Below the pieces are notes generated by a model. The model worked only from the letters and a program-made list of their open reading frames with translations. It made no database searches and was not told the origin of the DNA. This document shows, in pieces, positions 44,278 through 58,340 of a DNA stretch of 64,000 nucleotides. A program made the position numbers and the translations under genes. The DNA is from Epiperipatus broadwayi (taxonomy: Eukaryota; Onychophora; Udeonychophora; Euonychophora; Peripatidae), in NCBI GenBank assembly GCA_028023455.1, contig JAQFVV010006698.1, forward strand, positions 248,001-312,000. The letters run 5' to 3'. Position 1 is the stretch's first letter. Each line of letters begins with the position of its first letter.

Positions 44278-44880
44278 TAATAAAGAACAAGTACCTCCTA
44301 TATCTATTACATCTTCCGAATTGCTCAGAATTTTAAATGAAGAAGTGAGAAATGCAATTAAATGTATGAAAAAAGGAAAGGCTCCAGGTAATGATGGAAT
44401 TATAATTGATATATTAAAAGAAGCAGGTGAAGAAACAGAAAAAATATTAGCAAAGTTATATACCAAATGTCTAAATGATAAAGATGTACCGGATGATTGG
44501 AAGAATGCAGTAATAATATTAATATTTAAAAAAAGTGATAAAAAAGATATTAGAAATTACAGACCTATCAGCCTTTTATCAGTTTTATATAACATTTTTA
44601 CCAAGATAATTACAACTCGTCTACAGAGAACCTTGGATTTTCACCAACCAAGAGAACAAGCTGGATTTAAAAGTGGTTTTAGTACAGTAGATCATATTCA
44701 AGTATTGAGAGAAGTTATAGAAAGGACAAATGAATAAGAGTTGTCATTATGTTTTGGATTTGTAGATTATGAAAAGGCATTTGATTCTATAAACATTTCT
44801 TCAGTGATTAAAGCATTGGATCATCAAGGTATAGATCCAGGATATTGTCATATTTTAAAGAATATTTATAAAAATGCCTG
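42940..44880 (+). mobile_element. RTE-clade LINE, 3'-truncated
   Basis: The element starts near 42940, directly beside the 5' end of the minus-strand PLE. It encodes an apurinic-type endonuclease followed by the first half of an RT domain. Similarity ends near 44880 (ILKNIYKNA), before the catalytic palm box. No 3' untranslated region or tail repeat is seen. The sequence past 44880 is unrelated AT-rich DNA with no obvious inserted element. LINEs normally lose the 5' end, so loss of the 3' half implies a later deletion or rearrangement. Confidence 0.8.
44282..44880 (+). pseudogene. RTE reverse transcriptase, N-terminal half
   Basis: KKGKAPGNDGIIIDILKEAG, DDWKNAVIILIFKK, DIRNYRPISLLSVLYNIFTK and EQAGFKSGFSTVDHIQVLRE are the finger motifs of RTE/CR1-type RTs. 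A TAA after ERTNE (44735) interrupts. The frame continues FGFVDYEKAFDSI, which carries the first catalytic Asp, and stops at about 44880. The catalytic YADD, thumb and 3' end are absent. Confidence 0.8.
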
Positions 44881-47800
44881 ACTTTAGCCACACATGTTGA
44901 GGTTGAACAATTTAAAACTTTTCATGTTAACTCTCTTCAAAAGCAAGATGGATTCTCCCCTCCCGCTTAAAATAAGGCCTATTTATATCCTTCTACTAAA
45001 CTTTAACACCTTTCTGGAATTTCGTAAACCTCGGGACCAATTGACTTTTAATTAAAGCAAAATAATATAATTCAATTTCTACAACAACTGATAAAATCTC
45101 CGAGGTGTTATATTTAATTTCCTTAAAAAATGTATCAAATATATATAAAGTATATAATTTGATTCATTTTCATTAATTAAATTCCTTTTCAGGTGTTATT
45201 ACTTAGCAGAAGGAACGGTATTCTGATTTAATGAAAAAGTCTTTTGTTGCAAACAAAAATCAATCAGAAAACAGATTTTACTTTTTACCCGGGGTGCAGT
45301 CACTAATTGATATCTTGTTTACACAAAATTCTCATTTTTAATTACAAACGGATGATTTTTATTTTACTGAAATAAATAACTTTTAACATATTTGTTCTTA
45401 CAATATTATTTGTTTATTAAAAAAAAAAACAAATTTAAAGAAAATACTTTAGTTTCAATTATATATGTAAAACATTAAATCAGAAAACCGTTAAATAAAT
45501 TAAAGAAAACATTTACATTACTTTTATTTAAACTTAAATATATATGAATCATTTTGCCGTTATTCCAAGGTATAAATTATCCATCCACATACGAATATTA
45601 TAGCGAAATATAATTTAGAATTGACCGAAAATTAATAAAACATTTTATAATAATTTATGAGCATTTCTCCGCTATAATTTTATCAAACCTGTCTAATTAT
45701 AGCGGGTCTTTGTATGTAAATGGATGATGCCATTCAAGCGGCCATTGTAGCAAAGTTTTCCCGCTCGACTTATATATAACATTTTTACATATGACATTTT
45801 TACATTTAAGATAGGTTCGAAACTAGTTCAGACAAGTAGGTCATTAGGTTGATGGTGAAATGGAAAGGGATTGGAGATTTCCGTTTCAATATATATATAT
45901 ATAAATGTAATTGAAAAACGTGGACGTTTAATTCTTGAAACAATCTTTTTTTCACAACTTACTTTCTTATCGATATATTTTATAAACCATTTATTTATTC
46001 TAGTGATTACATAATTTGATTTAGAGATTTTTTTGGCTTTAATTAAAGCCATTACCTTTTCCATTATTTGGCCAAAAACCCCTTAGCTCTCAAAAATATT
46101 GCAATATTTTTAACTAAGAGAAAGAATTTGAAGTATTTTTTATATATTTATATCGTTAGCGTACTTTGCTCATTTTATTACTTATTATGTATTAAACATC
46201 AAATAAAAAATATATTTCTGTAATCCAAAGAATATTCACATTATTTTAATGCAAGCTATCTATTTCCGATTTCTTTTTTACTCTATTAATTCTTTAAACT
46301 GTTTTGAAAACCTTTATAAAATTGTCTTTAATTTACTTTATGAATATTATTGAAAATAAGTTACACCTTCAGTTATTAAAGTAGTTTTTAATCTTTATAT
46401 TGGCACATAATCTAGGCTTAATCTATTTTAATTACTTAGCTCCGTTTTTAGTCATAATGGTATTGAGACCTTTAATTTTCAATTTTGTATATAAAGTAAG
46501 TTGCATTAATTTTATTATACCGGAGAGAATCGCCTACACATTTAACTATCATTTTTGTAAATATATATTCTAACTAATGAAGAGAGCCTTCCAAGTTGTG
46601 GGCTATTCTAAATTATATTTATGCCAACTCTACAACTTATATAGATTGGAGAGCTTAGGCTAATTTAACATATTATTAGACAGTTTAAGCTAATTATAAC
46701 TTTATTCAAATGGTCGCACATCCTCGTTATGGATCAATTGTAATACTTTTTATTTCAGCTAGGCGACAAACGCTATGCATTAATTATAACCTATAATTGA
46801 ACCTATCTGGCATTCAAACCCTTGCGGCTAAGTTGCATGCCAATTGTAACGTTTTAAGGATGGTTCGATTGATGCTTCATCATTCCCAGCTAACATTATT
46901 TCTAACGCCTACTGGGATGGTGATGATGGTATAGAACATTCATAATCTTATTTGCCATGGCACAAAATTGCAACTTTAATAAAATATTGAGATTAAACCT
47001 CATTTCAATAACTTATCAATAAAGTTCAGCAATAACATTTGAGGAATGGGTTAATAAATAATCAATCGATTAAGAGAACACTGAGAATGCATTAAAATCT
47101 ATAATATTAATATTTTTGGAAATTCTTGGTTATTCTCAGCACACGACCCATCACCATCATCAAAGTCACAATTAAAATTTTGTTCCGGTTACAAATAGTT
47201 CTATATCCATCTCTACCTTCCTGATCCAACCCTACCATCCTCATATTCATAGGTCTATTACACTATTATCTGTTTTACTATTAAATTTTCCATTATGCTA
47301 GCTCATTTCTCCCATTACAATCTCTTCTCAGGGATTTTTTTGAACAATTAGGTGTAGAACTCAAACAAGCTGCGATGTATTATTGGTAATAAACACCCCT
47401 CTCATGATCACTTCCAAGGTTGATCTTGACTGTGTACCGGTATAAATCCACCACGCTTAATCATACACAGTACCCGAGTTCAAACCCAGTCCACGTTTAA
47501 GAATAATTTCCAAAAACGCCAACTGAATTCAAACCCAAACCCCGGTATGACTAACCGATGATGACTTTATAACAGCACGGGGTTATCCCTTTTCTAGCTC
47601 AGCTCAGAACAAAGATTAAATTCTTACAGTTAATGATATATAGATTTATTAGACTCTAAATATTGGAACGGTCATTCATGTAACGTATATATTTAAGTTG
47701 CCAATACAGACAGTAAGTGGCTAAATAGACTTAGAGAGTAATAAAGTGGAGGACACAAAAATTTAATTAAATAAAGTGTTTAATAAGCAAATATAAAGCA

Positions 47801-47990
47801 TATAAATATAGTGTTAAATAAGACAAATAGAAAACGGATAAATATAGTGTTCAACATGAAAATACAAAGCATATAAATATAATGTTAACAGTACGGTAAG
47901 ACTTCCATGAATCCTCTTGTATTTGGCTACTAGTCTTTAGTAAACGTTTTATTTAGTAAACAAACTTATGCCAATAGCTGGGTAGTTAAA
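44881..47990. other. AT-rich stretch, mostly unassigned
   Basis: No recognised genes. The part at about 45950-46500 belongs to the repeat family described at 54-63 kb. The part near 47.36-47.6 kb is GC-richer and contains GAGTTCAAACCCAGTCC, which resembles a tRNA B box, but no A box is clear. Confidence 0.4.
45950..46500 (+). repeat. Partial copy of the local dispersed repeat (3' module)
   Basis: It shares ordered blocks with 55.5-55.93 kb: a CCATTATTTGG.../CCATTGATGG block with CCTTAGC(T/C)CTCAAAA, TTAATGCAAG(C/T)T(A/G)TCTATTTCC, and GGCACATAATCTAGGC. Substitutions and small gaps are frequent, so it is an old copy. Confidence 0.6.
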
Positions 47991-48110
47991 TGATTGACGG
48001 GTGGTTAAGAGAATCAGAGTATTTGAGCACTGGAAAAATATTTCTCTAAAGATTTTTATTTACTTATTTTATTTGAATAGGCTCGAGCCGGAACGTAGAC
48101 GAACAGTGGA

Positions 48111-48277
48111 GGTGGTTTTATATAAATACGACATAAGAGATAGATGTACTGGTGGTTTTATATAAATACGACATGGAAGATAGATGAACTGGTGGTTTTA
48201 TATAAATACGACATGGAAGATAGATGAACTGGTGGTTTTATATAATTACGACATGGAAGATAGATGAACTGGTGGTT
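48111..48277 (+). repeat. 40-bp minisatellite, 4.2 copies
   Basis: The unit GGTGGTTTTATATAAATACG plus ACATGGAAGATAGATGAACT starts at 48111, 48151, 48191 and 48231, with a partial fifth at 48271. Units differ by a few bases (first unit ACATAAGAGA, fourth TATAATTACG). It is translatable on both strands but shows no gene. Confidence 0.95.
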
Positions 48278-48279
48278 GC

Positions 48280-48440
48280 CTATATTCAAGAGCCCTACAG
48301 TAATCACTTGCGGTGCATTAACGGAATACCGGGCGGCTTGTACTTTGACAAGGCTTAATGCCCCCAAGTAGCTCCGGGACACGACAACCAGCCGGGATCA
48401 TTTCGAACCCCGGTGATCCAAGAGATTACCGGGAAAGAAA
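48280..48440 (-). repeat. GC-rich SINE-like patch
   Basis: The minus strand has CCGGGGTTCGAAATGATCCCGG, close to a tRNA B box in a short palindrome, followed by ~110 bases of balanced composition next to the minisatellite. No clear A box is seen, so the SINE label is tentative. Confidence 0.3.
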
Positions 48441-50545
48441 AACTGCTTTCATTCCCCAATGGTAGAATGGCGAGACGCTAACTTCAGCGAAGGGAAGGCA
48501 TTGCCACAGACATCACGGACGAGAACTTGAAATGGATTTTTTAAAAGAAATTATATAAAACCTGGAAACTATTAGTCTGTTTCTATGCCACAGGCTGAGA
48601 TCCTTATCCCAATAAAAACATAGCGAAATTAAACTGAAGGTGAAAAACAATAATTAGTTAATTTTACTCTGGGACTCCTAACCCTTCAGGTTGACAGGCG
48701 GTAGCGACAGTATTAAATTATTCAGTGAATTATTTCTCATATTATACATAACATTAATGAACACTTTGAAACCATTATACATATATTTTACGATCGAACC
48801 TTAGATTGCAATTATAGGACAAATTAACATAGACTAATAAAGTGACTTAACATTTATCAACTCGGAATGTGAAAGAATATTTAATTCAGAAAATGGAATT
48901 ACTTTTAAAATAACTTAATCGATAGTACACTAGTTTACTATTGGCATCGTTTGTTTATGGAATAAGCAACACACAAAACAATATAAATGCATTTATTTAA
49001 ATGATTATTACGATTAATTACAAATGTTATAAATTATTTCTAAAGACTAGAGCAGAGGGTTAAAAAGAAAAGAAAATTTACTGACAGTTTAAACAATAGC
49101 GTTATAAATGATATAAAAACTTACATATGATTTACTTGATTGATAATATTAAGCACGTAAGAAAGTTAAAGTTCGTGTAACACAGTTACTCTTCTTTCTT
49201 CATCCAGCTAGGCTTGTGACGAACGTAGGCGCGCATTTTTGAAAGTTATTTGTAAGGCATAGCTAATTTAGAAGTTGGAAGTTGGAAATTGTAAGTTACG
49301 TGAAACATGATCAAACAGCGGCACGAGGATCCATATTGGCGGGCAGAGACTAGCTCCTGGCAATTAGCCCATCAACATTGCGATTCACTGGTAAACTTCT
49401 TAATAATAATGTTTGAATTATACTCAACTGCTGTGTTGTCTCGAGACTACTTCTCTCACACACGACCAAAGTTAGAATGTAAGTTTTTTTCTAAAATAGC
49501 CACTGCTGACCTTTCCGACTTGTTTTTGTTTTAGGCTCCGCCTCCTTTTCAGCTTGACCAACAATCAATTATCTGTTTCTAGCAATCTTTTAATTTTATA
49601 CGCTATTTTTAAATCGATACATTAATTACATATAAAAATTCCTTACTAATTTTGAATACAACTTAATTGCTCTGAACATTTGTGCAATTAGATTTTAATT
49701 AAAAACACTGATCAAAGGAATGTGACTTTTGATCAGTATTTTTACACGACTTTATACAATTTAAAAAAAACTAAAATTCAAATAAATACGCCCGCACTGA
49801 AACTTTAAATTAAATGATATAAATCCACAAACCACGCACACACGAATATTATTTCATGGTTTGCGACATTTATATACGGAAACTTTACATATTTATTTAT
49901 AAACTATAGAATATATAACTAATTTATATTATAACTTAAAATAGACAAAATCTCACTGCGGGCGAACAGTAGTTTGAATTACCGTACATGAAAACACCTG
50001 AAACGAAGATCGGTTCTCCGATCTGTCTGTTTCAACTGTCTTTAAAATAGTTTCATGTCTATTTACATTAAAGTTCGAATAATTTAAGCTTATCATTTTT
50101 TTTTTAGAACATAACATTATAAACATATTCACAATTATAGAATTATAAAGAAGTGCATTTAGAGAGGTGTTTGAATACAACCGATGAGGAAATAATTTTA
50201 TGCCCACCCACTGCATCCACTAACGTTTAATAACCATCCCTATTCATAATTTATATTTCAACTATATTAAATTATTTGGTAATTTTGAGTCTTGGAAAAT
50301 TAGTCATTTTAAACAAATTTTACCCGATTTTATTTACGGAAATGATGATTCAACCATTAATAATAATATATTGATGTAGGATTGGATTTGAGATGTCTAG
50401 ATTATAGTAACCCACAAAACATTGAGAGGTACGTAAATTTTATTTAAACAAATAACAAATTTTATTATCATACTACAATTCAATACATAATATATACATT
50501 CGCTTGATGACTCACATGTCTTTCTCCTGTTTTACAACCGTGTTA

Positions 50546-50633
<88 letters not shown>

Positions 50634-52172
50634 CCGTGTGTTATGATATATATATAAAACTAAACAAATATATATCCCTAAATCAATAAATAATGTCAAG
50701 AGGTTTTAAACTATACATATTCATTTTTAATTATTAGGGAATCAGGATTACCATGGAGTAATATTAATATCAGACAGTTAAAATATTATATACCTTCACA
50801 TCTTTTATATTTTTGTTCTCATTTTATCCCGAACATAGCGAACACCCATTAAATTTCTCCCCCCAATGATTAATGCTTTTAGTTACTGATTTGTTTCCAA
50901 GGGTAATGTTTCCAATAATAAAATTTAATAATTTTATTTAATTATTTTAATCTCATATTCCTTGCCCCATGCTTAACAATAGAGATATTTTATGTATGGT
51001 GGGACTAAATTAATTTTGGTTACTTTCAAATGTCAACGAATCGGTATCTAGCTCAATCATCATCACACTTTGCATACACACTATATTTATGTTCTTATGA
51101 CAATAATAATAACATTAGTAATATTACCTTTCCAGCGAAGTTTTCAGCTGACTGGGGATATATTTATTAAATAATTGTAGATACGCATTGCTTACAATAT
51201 TCGCAGGGTTTATTTAACCCTTAAGTTGAATATTTATTGATGTTATTATTCTTGGCTCTTATTGATAAATTAAAATGTATCAACAAACCAATGTTCAAGT
51301 ACAAGCAATCACACTCACAATACCCACACACATTCTGACATCAAATTGAGTTTGCGACCCTGTATCCAATATTTATAAGTAATGCTTAGTATTAGGTAGA
51401 TTTCATACATCCTTAAGGAATATCAACATTAACATGAGGCAGGCAATGACTTGAATAAAAGAAAACTTTTTCACTAAGATTGAGATATGATAGGATTTTA
51501 TCGCTAGTCATAGAAAGAGACTTGAGTTTACCAATCAACCTCTGCCCATCAACAAAGAAATCATTTCATGCTGTAGAGAACAACTAAGTGGGAAAACTCT
51601 TCCATTGTGTTTAAATACTTTAAAATATAGTATAAATATCTTAGGGAGTGAGATAAACTATGACTCCACTAGCTTTGTGGGGACTCGTCCACCCACATTT
51701 ATACAGGTCTAACATCAATTTGTACAAGTAAAACTTTCATATCTACATTACTCTTGCGAAATAGTACACTAGAACATGAGCCAAACATATTTCCAAGCCT
51801 TAATTAGCTTGTATCTAGCTTTAACTTTATTTAACTTTATGATAATAATAATAAGAAATGCGAATTAAAATTTCAAAACTACTTCTCTGCACTTTTATGG
51901 AATAATGATGATATTTTAACCCAACAATCATGCAAACTTCATAAAACATAGCATTAGGTCTAAGCACTCGACAAAAATACCTGATTCGATTCAAAAAAAC
52001 ATTTCCCACAACAATATCTCTCACTGTTATCATAAAAAAATGTAAAGCATTTAAAACAAGGCACATATAGAATAATTTGGCATTAATGTCAACTACCCCT
52101 AAATGATAATAACCATAAAAGCATTCAACAGGCACATACAAAATGACTTGATATTAATTTCATCTACACCCA
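48441..52172. other. Unassigned stretch with one (TA)n
   Basis: No recognised genes. A 75-codon plus-strand frame at 49307-49534 (RHEDPYWRAETSSWQLAHQH) is GC-richer than its surroundings but matches no family known to me and has no clear splice sites. A (TA)n lies at 50547-50632. Confidence 0.4.
50547..50632. repeat. (TA)n between near-duplicate flanks
   Basis: About 86 bp of TA dinucleotides. ACCGTGTTATGATATATA precedes it and ACCGTGTGTTATGATATATA follows it, so the flank is duplicated across the tract. Confidence 0.9.
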
Positions 52173-54139
<1,967 letters not shown>

Positions 54140-55930
54140 AGGAGTTATTAATATTTTATATTTTAATTTTCAGTATGGAAAATGTGTCTATGTGTAATAT
54201 AGCAATCGTAGTGAGAATACAAATGTGACTGATATTAGTCACAATAGAATATGATAATATCCAAACACAATATTATCATTAATTTTTATATGTTATTTAG
54301 ATATAGGAAAGATAACCTTGAAAAACCTTTGAACTTTTTATAATCTAATACTTTATGTATTGTTCCATAGAATGAGATGAATAATATAATTTGGCAAAAA
54401 TAATAAATATTAGAAATTAAAGTATTTTTTACAAACGAATATTAAAAGAAAAAAATATATTCCGTTTATATTTCACCATTTCCATTAGCTAAAATTTACG
54501 AAACTTAGAACCAAGTGTAGTTTATCAAAATGGTTAAAATATATTATGCCACACAATTATTGGCATGGACAAATGAGTGTGCATAAATATAGCCGTCTTC
54601 AGTCTAGTAACAGTACATAAAACGATTCAATTTTACAATCATTTTTAATAATCTCGATTTGCATTCAAAATGTTTGTCGATCATTATCGTATAAATAAAT
54701 AAACTGGCGGACACAACGCAAAGATGATCAAATATAACATAAATATTAATAATTTTTCTTAGTCATAAATTATATAAGATATTATCCATTTAATGAATAT
54801 TTGTGTAGGATTAATTTTCATTACAGTAATATTCATTAAATGGATAATCTTTATACTATAAGTATGTTTCAAAATATATTTAAATGAATTTTTGCCTTGG
54901 AGTTAATTATAAAAAATATGCATACGGTATCAAAGGTTTTAATTAACTAAATTTAACGTCAAAAATGCTTTTCACTTATTTTTTTATCCAAAAGAAATAA
55001 CGTTGGTGGCCTAGTAGGTCAGCAAAGCCGCCTTACAAGCAGTTGTCCAGGGTTTGCGGGCTTGCTTCCCGGCCGAAGCTTTAACACATGGAAAAAAAAT
55101 TGAATTTAAAATTCATTTTTTAAATATAAAGTTTTATTCATATTTTTTTAAAAATTAAATTGAATTGAAATTCATTTTGTTAAATATAAAGTAATTTTTT
55201 TTTGAAAACTAACACACTTAAATGTTATATTAATTATGACAAGATGATTATGTCACCTGAGCGCTAATCCCAAAGTACCCAACTGCTAAGTTTCATTCTG
55301 TTTTTTATAAATATATTTATGTAAATATTTAAAACAAGCTATGCATAGTTAATTTTTAAACCCAAGCATTCTTATTCATAAATTACCCATAACACTTGAA
55401 CCCATCCTGGGCCTTTTTTGCCTCTCCTCTTCTATATATTTTTTAACAATGGGTTTAATGTAATAATTGCGTAACTTGATTGAGAGATTATTTTCTTTTG
55501 CTATAAAGTCATTAACTTTTCCATTGATGGATTACAAATTCCTTAGCCCTCAAAAGAGTGTCATATATTTTATTTTTACATAAGCAAAAGTATTTAAAGT
55601 AAGTAATATTTATGTATTGATTTAGTTATCATATTTTGCTTATTTCATTACGTGTTAAACATCAAAAAATTTCTATAAGCAAAATATACCATCACTTTTT
55701 TAATGCAAGTTGTCTATTTCCATTTCATTTTTTACTCTTAATCAATTCTTTAAGCAGTTTTTAAAAACATTCGAAGTTTGACTTTAATAGTGAAAATGGT
55801 GTATCATTTATAAAAGATAGCTATTAATATTTATATAGGCACATAATCTAGGCATAATCCATCTTAATTACTTAGTTCTGTTTTTAAATAATTATAATAG
55901 TATTGACAACTTAATTTTGTTTTTTTTTGA
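54140..55930 (+). repeat. Longest copy of an unclassified local repeat
   Basis: Five blocks in order recur elsewhere on the same strand. Block A is GAGAATACAA(A/G)TGTGAC followed by a TATTAGTCAC-like block. Block B is TTCCATTAGCTAAAATT. Block C is ACATAAAACGAT then GTTTGTCGATCAT. Block D is ATTCTGTTTTT(T)ATAAA. Block E is GGCACATAATCTAGGC. Copies are at 58.05-58.34 (A), 60.80-61.47 (C-D), 61.48-62.81 (A-E) and 45.95-46.50 kb (E). There are no ORFs. It is old and of unknown class; large nonautonomous elements or a decayed tandem duplication both fit. Confidence 0.6.
55002..55095 (+). repeat. Probable tRNA-derived SINE
   Basis: GTTGGTGGCCTAGTAGGTCA contains an A-box-like TGGCCTAGTAGG. GCCGCCTTACAAGC resembles a tRNA anticodon arm. 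GGGCTTGCTTCCCGG is a B-box-like T arm, and a short A run follows. The segment is GC-rich and interrupts the 54.1-55.9 kb repeat at a point where the related copy at 61.26 kb has no such sequence. A tRNA pseudogene is the alternative; the arms are too degraded for a working tRNA. Confidence 0.55.
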
Positions 55931-56921
55931 GAATCAAATAAAGTATTAGGAATTGTCAGTTCCGTGAAGAATTTATATATGTAAATTACATTTTTTTTTT
56001 ATCATAAGGAACGCTCAAAAACACTTTACTATAAGACAGAATAGACGGCAAATTTAATTTATTTTTTTAACGTTCATTTCACTGACCGATTTAAAATTAA
56101 ATTTTAAAACAACTGTGCAGTTGCACGAGTGTTAAATATGTCCTGCTTATAGTTCAGTTACAGGATGTATCTCTTGATATTGGTGCAATGAAATTTGTGT
56201 TAAAGTAAATACCGAATTTTTATGTAATACTAGACAACTTCATACTCAAATATATGCCAAATTTAACAAATTTTAATTCTGATAATATTTAGTTTCAAAA
56301 GACTTTAACAGTGAAGATTGCAAAACAAATACTTAGCACCATATAGGATAAAGGTAAGAAAAGACTTTGGAGTTTTAAACAAAGGAAGATATGTTATTTA
56401 CATTATATACTCTGTACTTTTATCTGATTCTAGGGTTGAGAAAAATTACAAATGCATGTAACAGTAAACAAAGTAAAAAAAAATACAATTTTGAAAACAG
56501 ATTAACATTTTCTGACTGCTGCATTGAGTTTACATCTATGCATTGTATTAATGCATTTTTTTTGCTTTTTATTATCTAGTTATTTTATAATAGTGAATCT
56601 TAAATTCGAACAAGTTGCATAAGTGATCATGTGACTGAATTCGTTGGTGAAGTTTGTTCATTTTGTCTAAATGTGTTAGGAGTGTTTTATATTTGAACTA
56701 TACATAGTAGTACATCTGATAACATATTGAGAATAGTTTTAAATGTGCAGGTTTGAAGTTGTGTATATGTTATTTTAAAATATTTTGGGGATATTATTAA
56801 ACATTGAGCATTTGAATAGGAAATGTGTTTGCGTTTCTCATTTTCTCTGATCCATCTTATATTTAATAAACATTTACTGCACTAAGTAGTATTTGCTGGA
56901 ACAAACAGATATTGGTTAGGT

Positions 56922-58039
56922 CAGTGGTCTTCAACCACCAGGCCACCAGAAATTTTCTGCTGGGCCGTGCTAAACTGGCAAGAATGTTAGTAATAACAAA
57001 ATAATAAGATTTTAAACTTTTAATTAATATAAACACTTTTTATTTATTTTTTCATCGCATTTTTACCCTGTTAAAAAATAAGAAACAGAACAAAAACGAA
57101 ATCTAATCATACATAAATTAATTTGTTCTTCTATTTATCGCAGATTTTTATGGATTCATAGAATTAAATTTATTATTTTTCTAAAAAAATTCAAAATTAA
57201 AAAAAAAAAAAGTTTTTTTTATAATACAAACTCCAGTTGTCTTTTGTTTAAAAATACGCCCACTTTTTTTTGGCCTATATGGCGATATTTTTTGGTTTTA
57301 TTTGTATACTGCTAATATACTAAAACTTTTATTTTTAAAACCAATTTCTGTTAACCTTTTTTAAAAATAAAAACCAACAAAAAATAACTGCGATTTTTTT
57401 TTGGCTTTATTTCTATTACGCGAAATATATTTTACCATTTTTAAAAAAAAAAAAAAAAACTTTTTTCTATTAATTACATTTTTTGATCCTTTCAACACAC
57501 CAGCACAAAAAAAAAATTACAATAACATTAAAACTTCAGACTTTTACACGTTTGGTTTTATTTTTTCAGATTTAAAATACGGCGAATTTTTTTTTCACTG
57601 TACGGTGATTAATTATGCGATTTCTATTTTGCCCTTACTATTATCAAAATACAACCTCGGATATATACATATAACCATCTTGTATACTTAACATTAAATA
57701 CAGATATTACCTTTATCATAATCATTGCCATGTATGATATTTCCCAACATTCAGGTGAATAACATTTTATTCTTGAATGTTTTAACAATGAAATAATAAA
57801 CATAGAAATGCAAGCAAATTAATGAGAACGATTGTTATTATACTGTTTTCTGTCTTCAGCATGTGAAGGTAAGCAACACCATTACAATACACAATAACTA
57901 GAGTGCTGTTGTGGTCAGTTATAACAATTATGCTTATCTAAGGCTAAGCAGGTTACATCTTTAAAAAAAATATCTGTAAACTGCCGGTTTATCCTTATTT
58001 TTGCCGGTGCCTCAGGTGTGAAAAGGTTGAAGACCACTG
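56922..58039. mobile_element. Nonautonomous hAT element, 1,118 bp
   Basis: The 15-bp terminal inverted repeats CAGTGGTCTTCAACC and GGTTGAAGACCACTG are perfect and match the CAGTGGT...hAT end pattern. Flanking octamers GGTTAGGT and GGTTAGAG agree at six of eight positions, as expected for an 8-bp hAT target duplication that has aged. Subterminal GCCACCAGAAATTTTCTG and GCCGGTTTATCC/TTTGCCGGTGCC are typical internal repeats. There is no transposase; the interior is homopolymer-rich. It inserted just before block A of a local-repeat copy. Confidence 0.85.
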
Positions 58040-58049
58040 GGTTAGAGTG

Positions 58050-58340
58050 ATAGATATTTTATATTTTAATTTTCAGTTAGCGATATGAACTGTTTAAAAT
58101 GTATAACAAAGGGGTGAGAATACAAGTGTGACATACATTGGTCACCAAAGGATATCGCATTATTCAACCATTATTACTAGTATTATATATTTCAAAGATA
58201 TAGAATATATTCCCCAGACCTTTAAATTTCTTATAATGTAGCAATGTATCCATTCTGTGTACATTAGCACATGTTCTGCGTATGTTAGCATGCGTTTATA
58301 CGATTGAAATGTTAGTTGATAAAGTTTGGTATAATATGTT
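58050..58340 (+). repeat. Block A copy of the local repeat
   Basis: GATATTTTATATTTTAATTT followed by GTGAGAATACAAGTGTGAC and a decayed downstream block align with 54.15-54.40 kb. The remaining blocks are not recognisable. Confidence 0.5.

Noticed and set aside
43270-44466. Antisense open frames of 67-143 codons
   Set aside because: They are shadows of the plus-strand RTE endonuclease and RT frames, with no independent motif.
47340-47600. tRNA gene near GAGTTCAAACCCAGTCC
   Set aside because: The B-box-like word is present, but no A box or acceptor stem could be matched around it.
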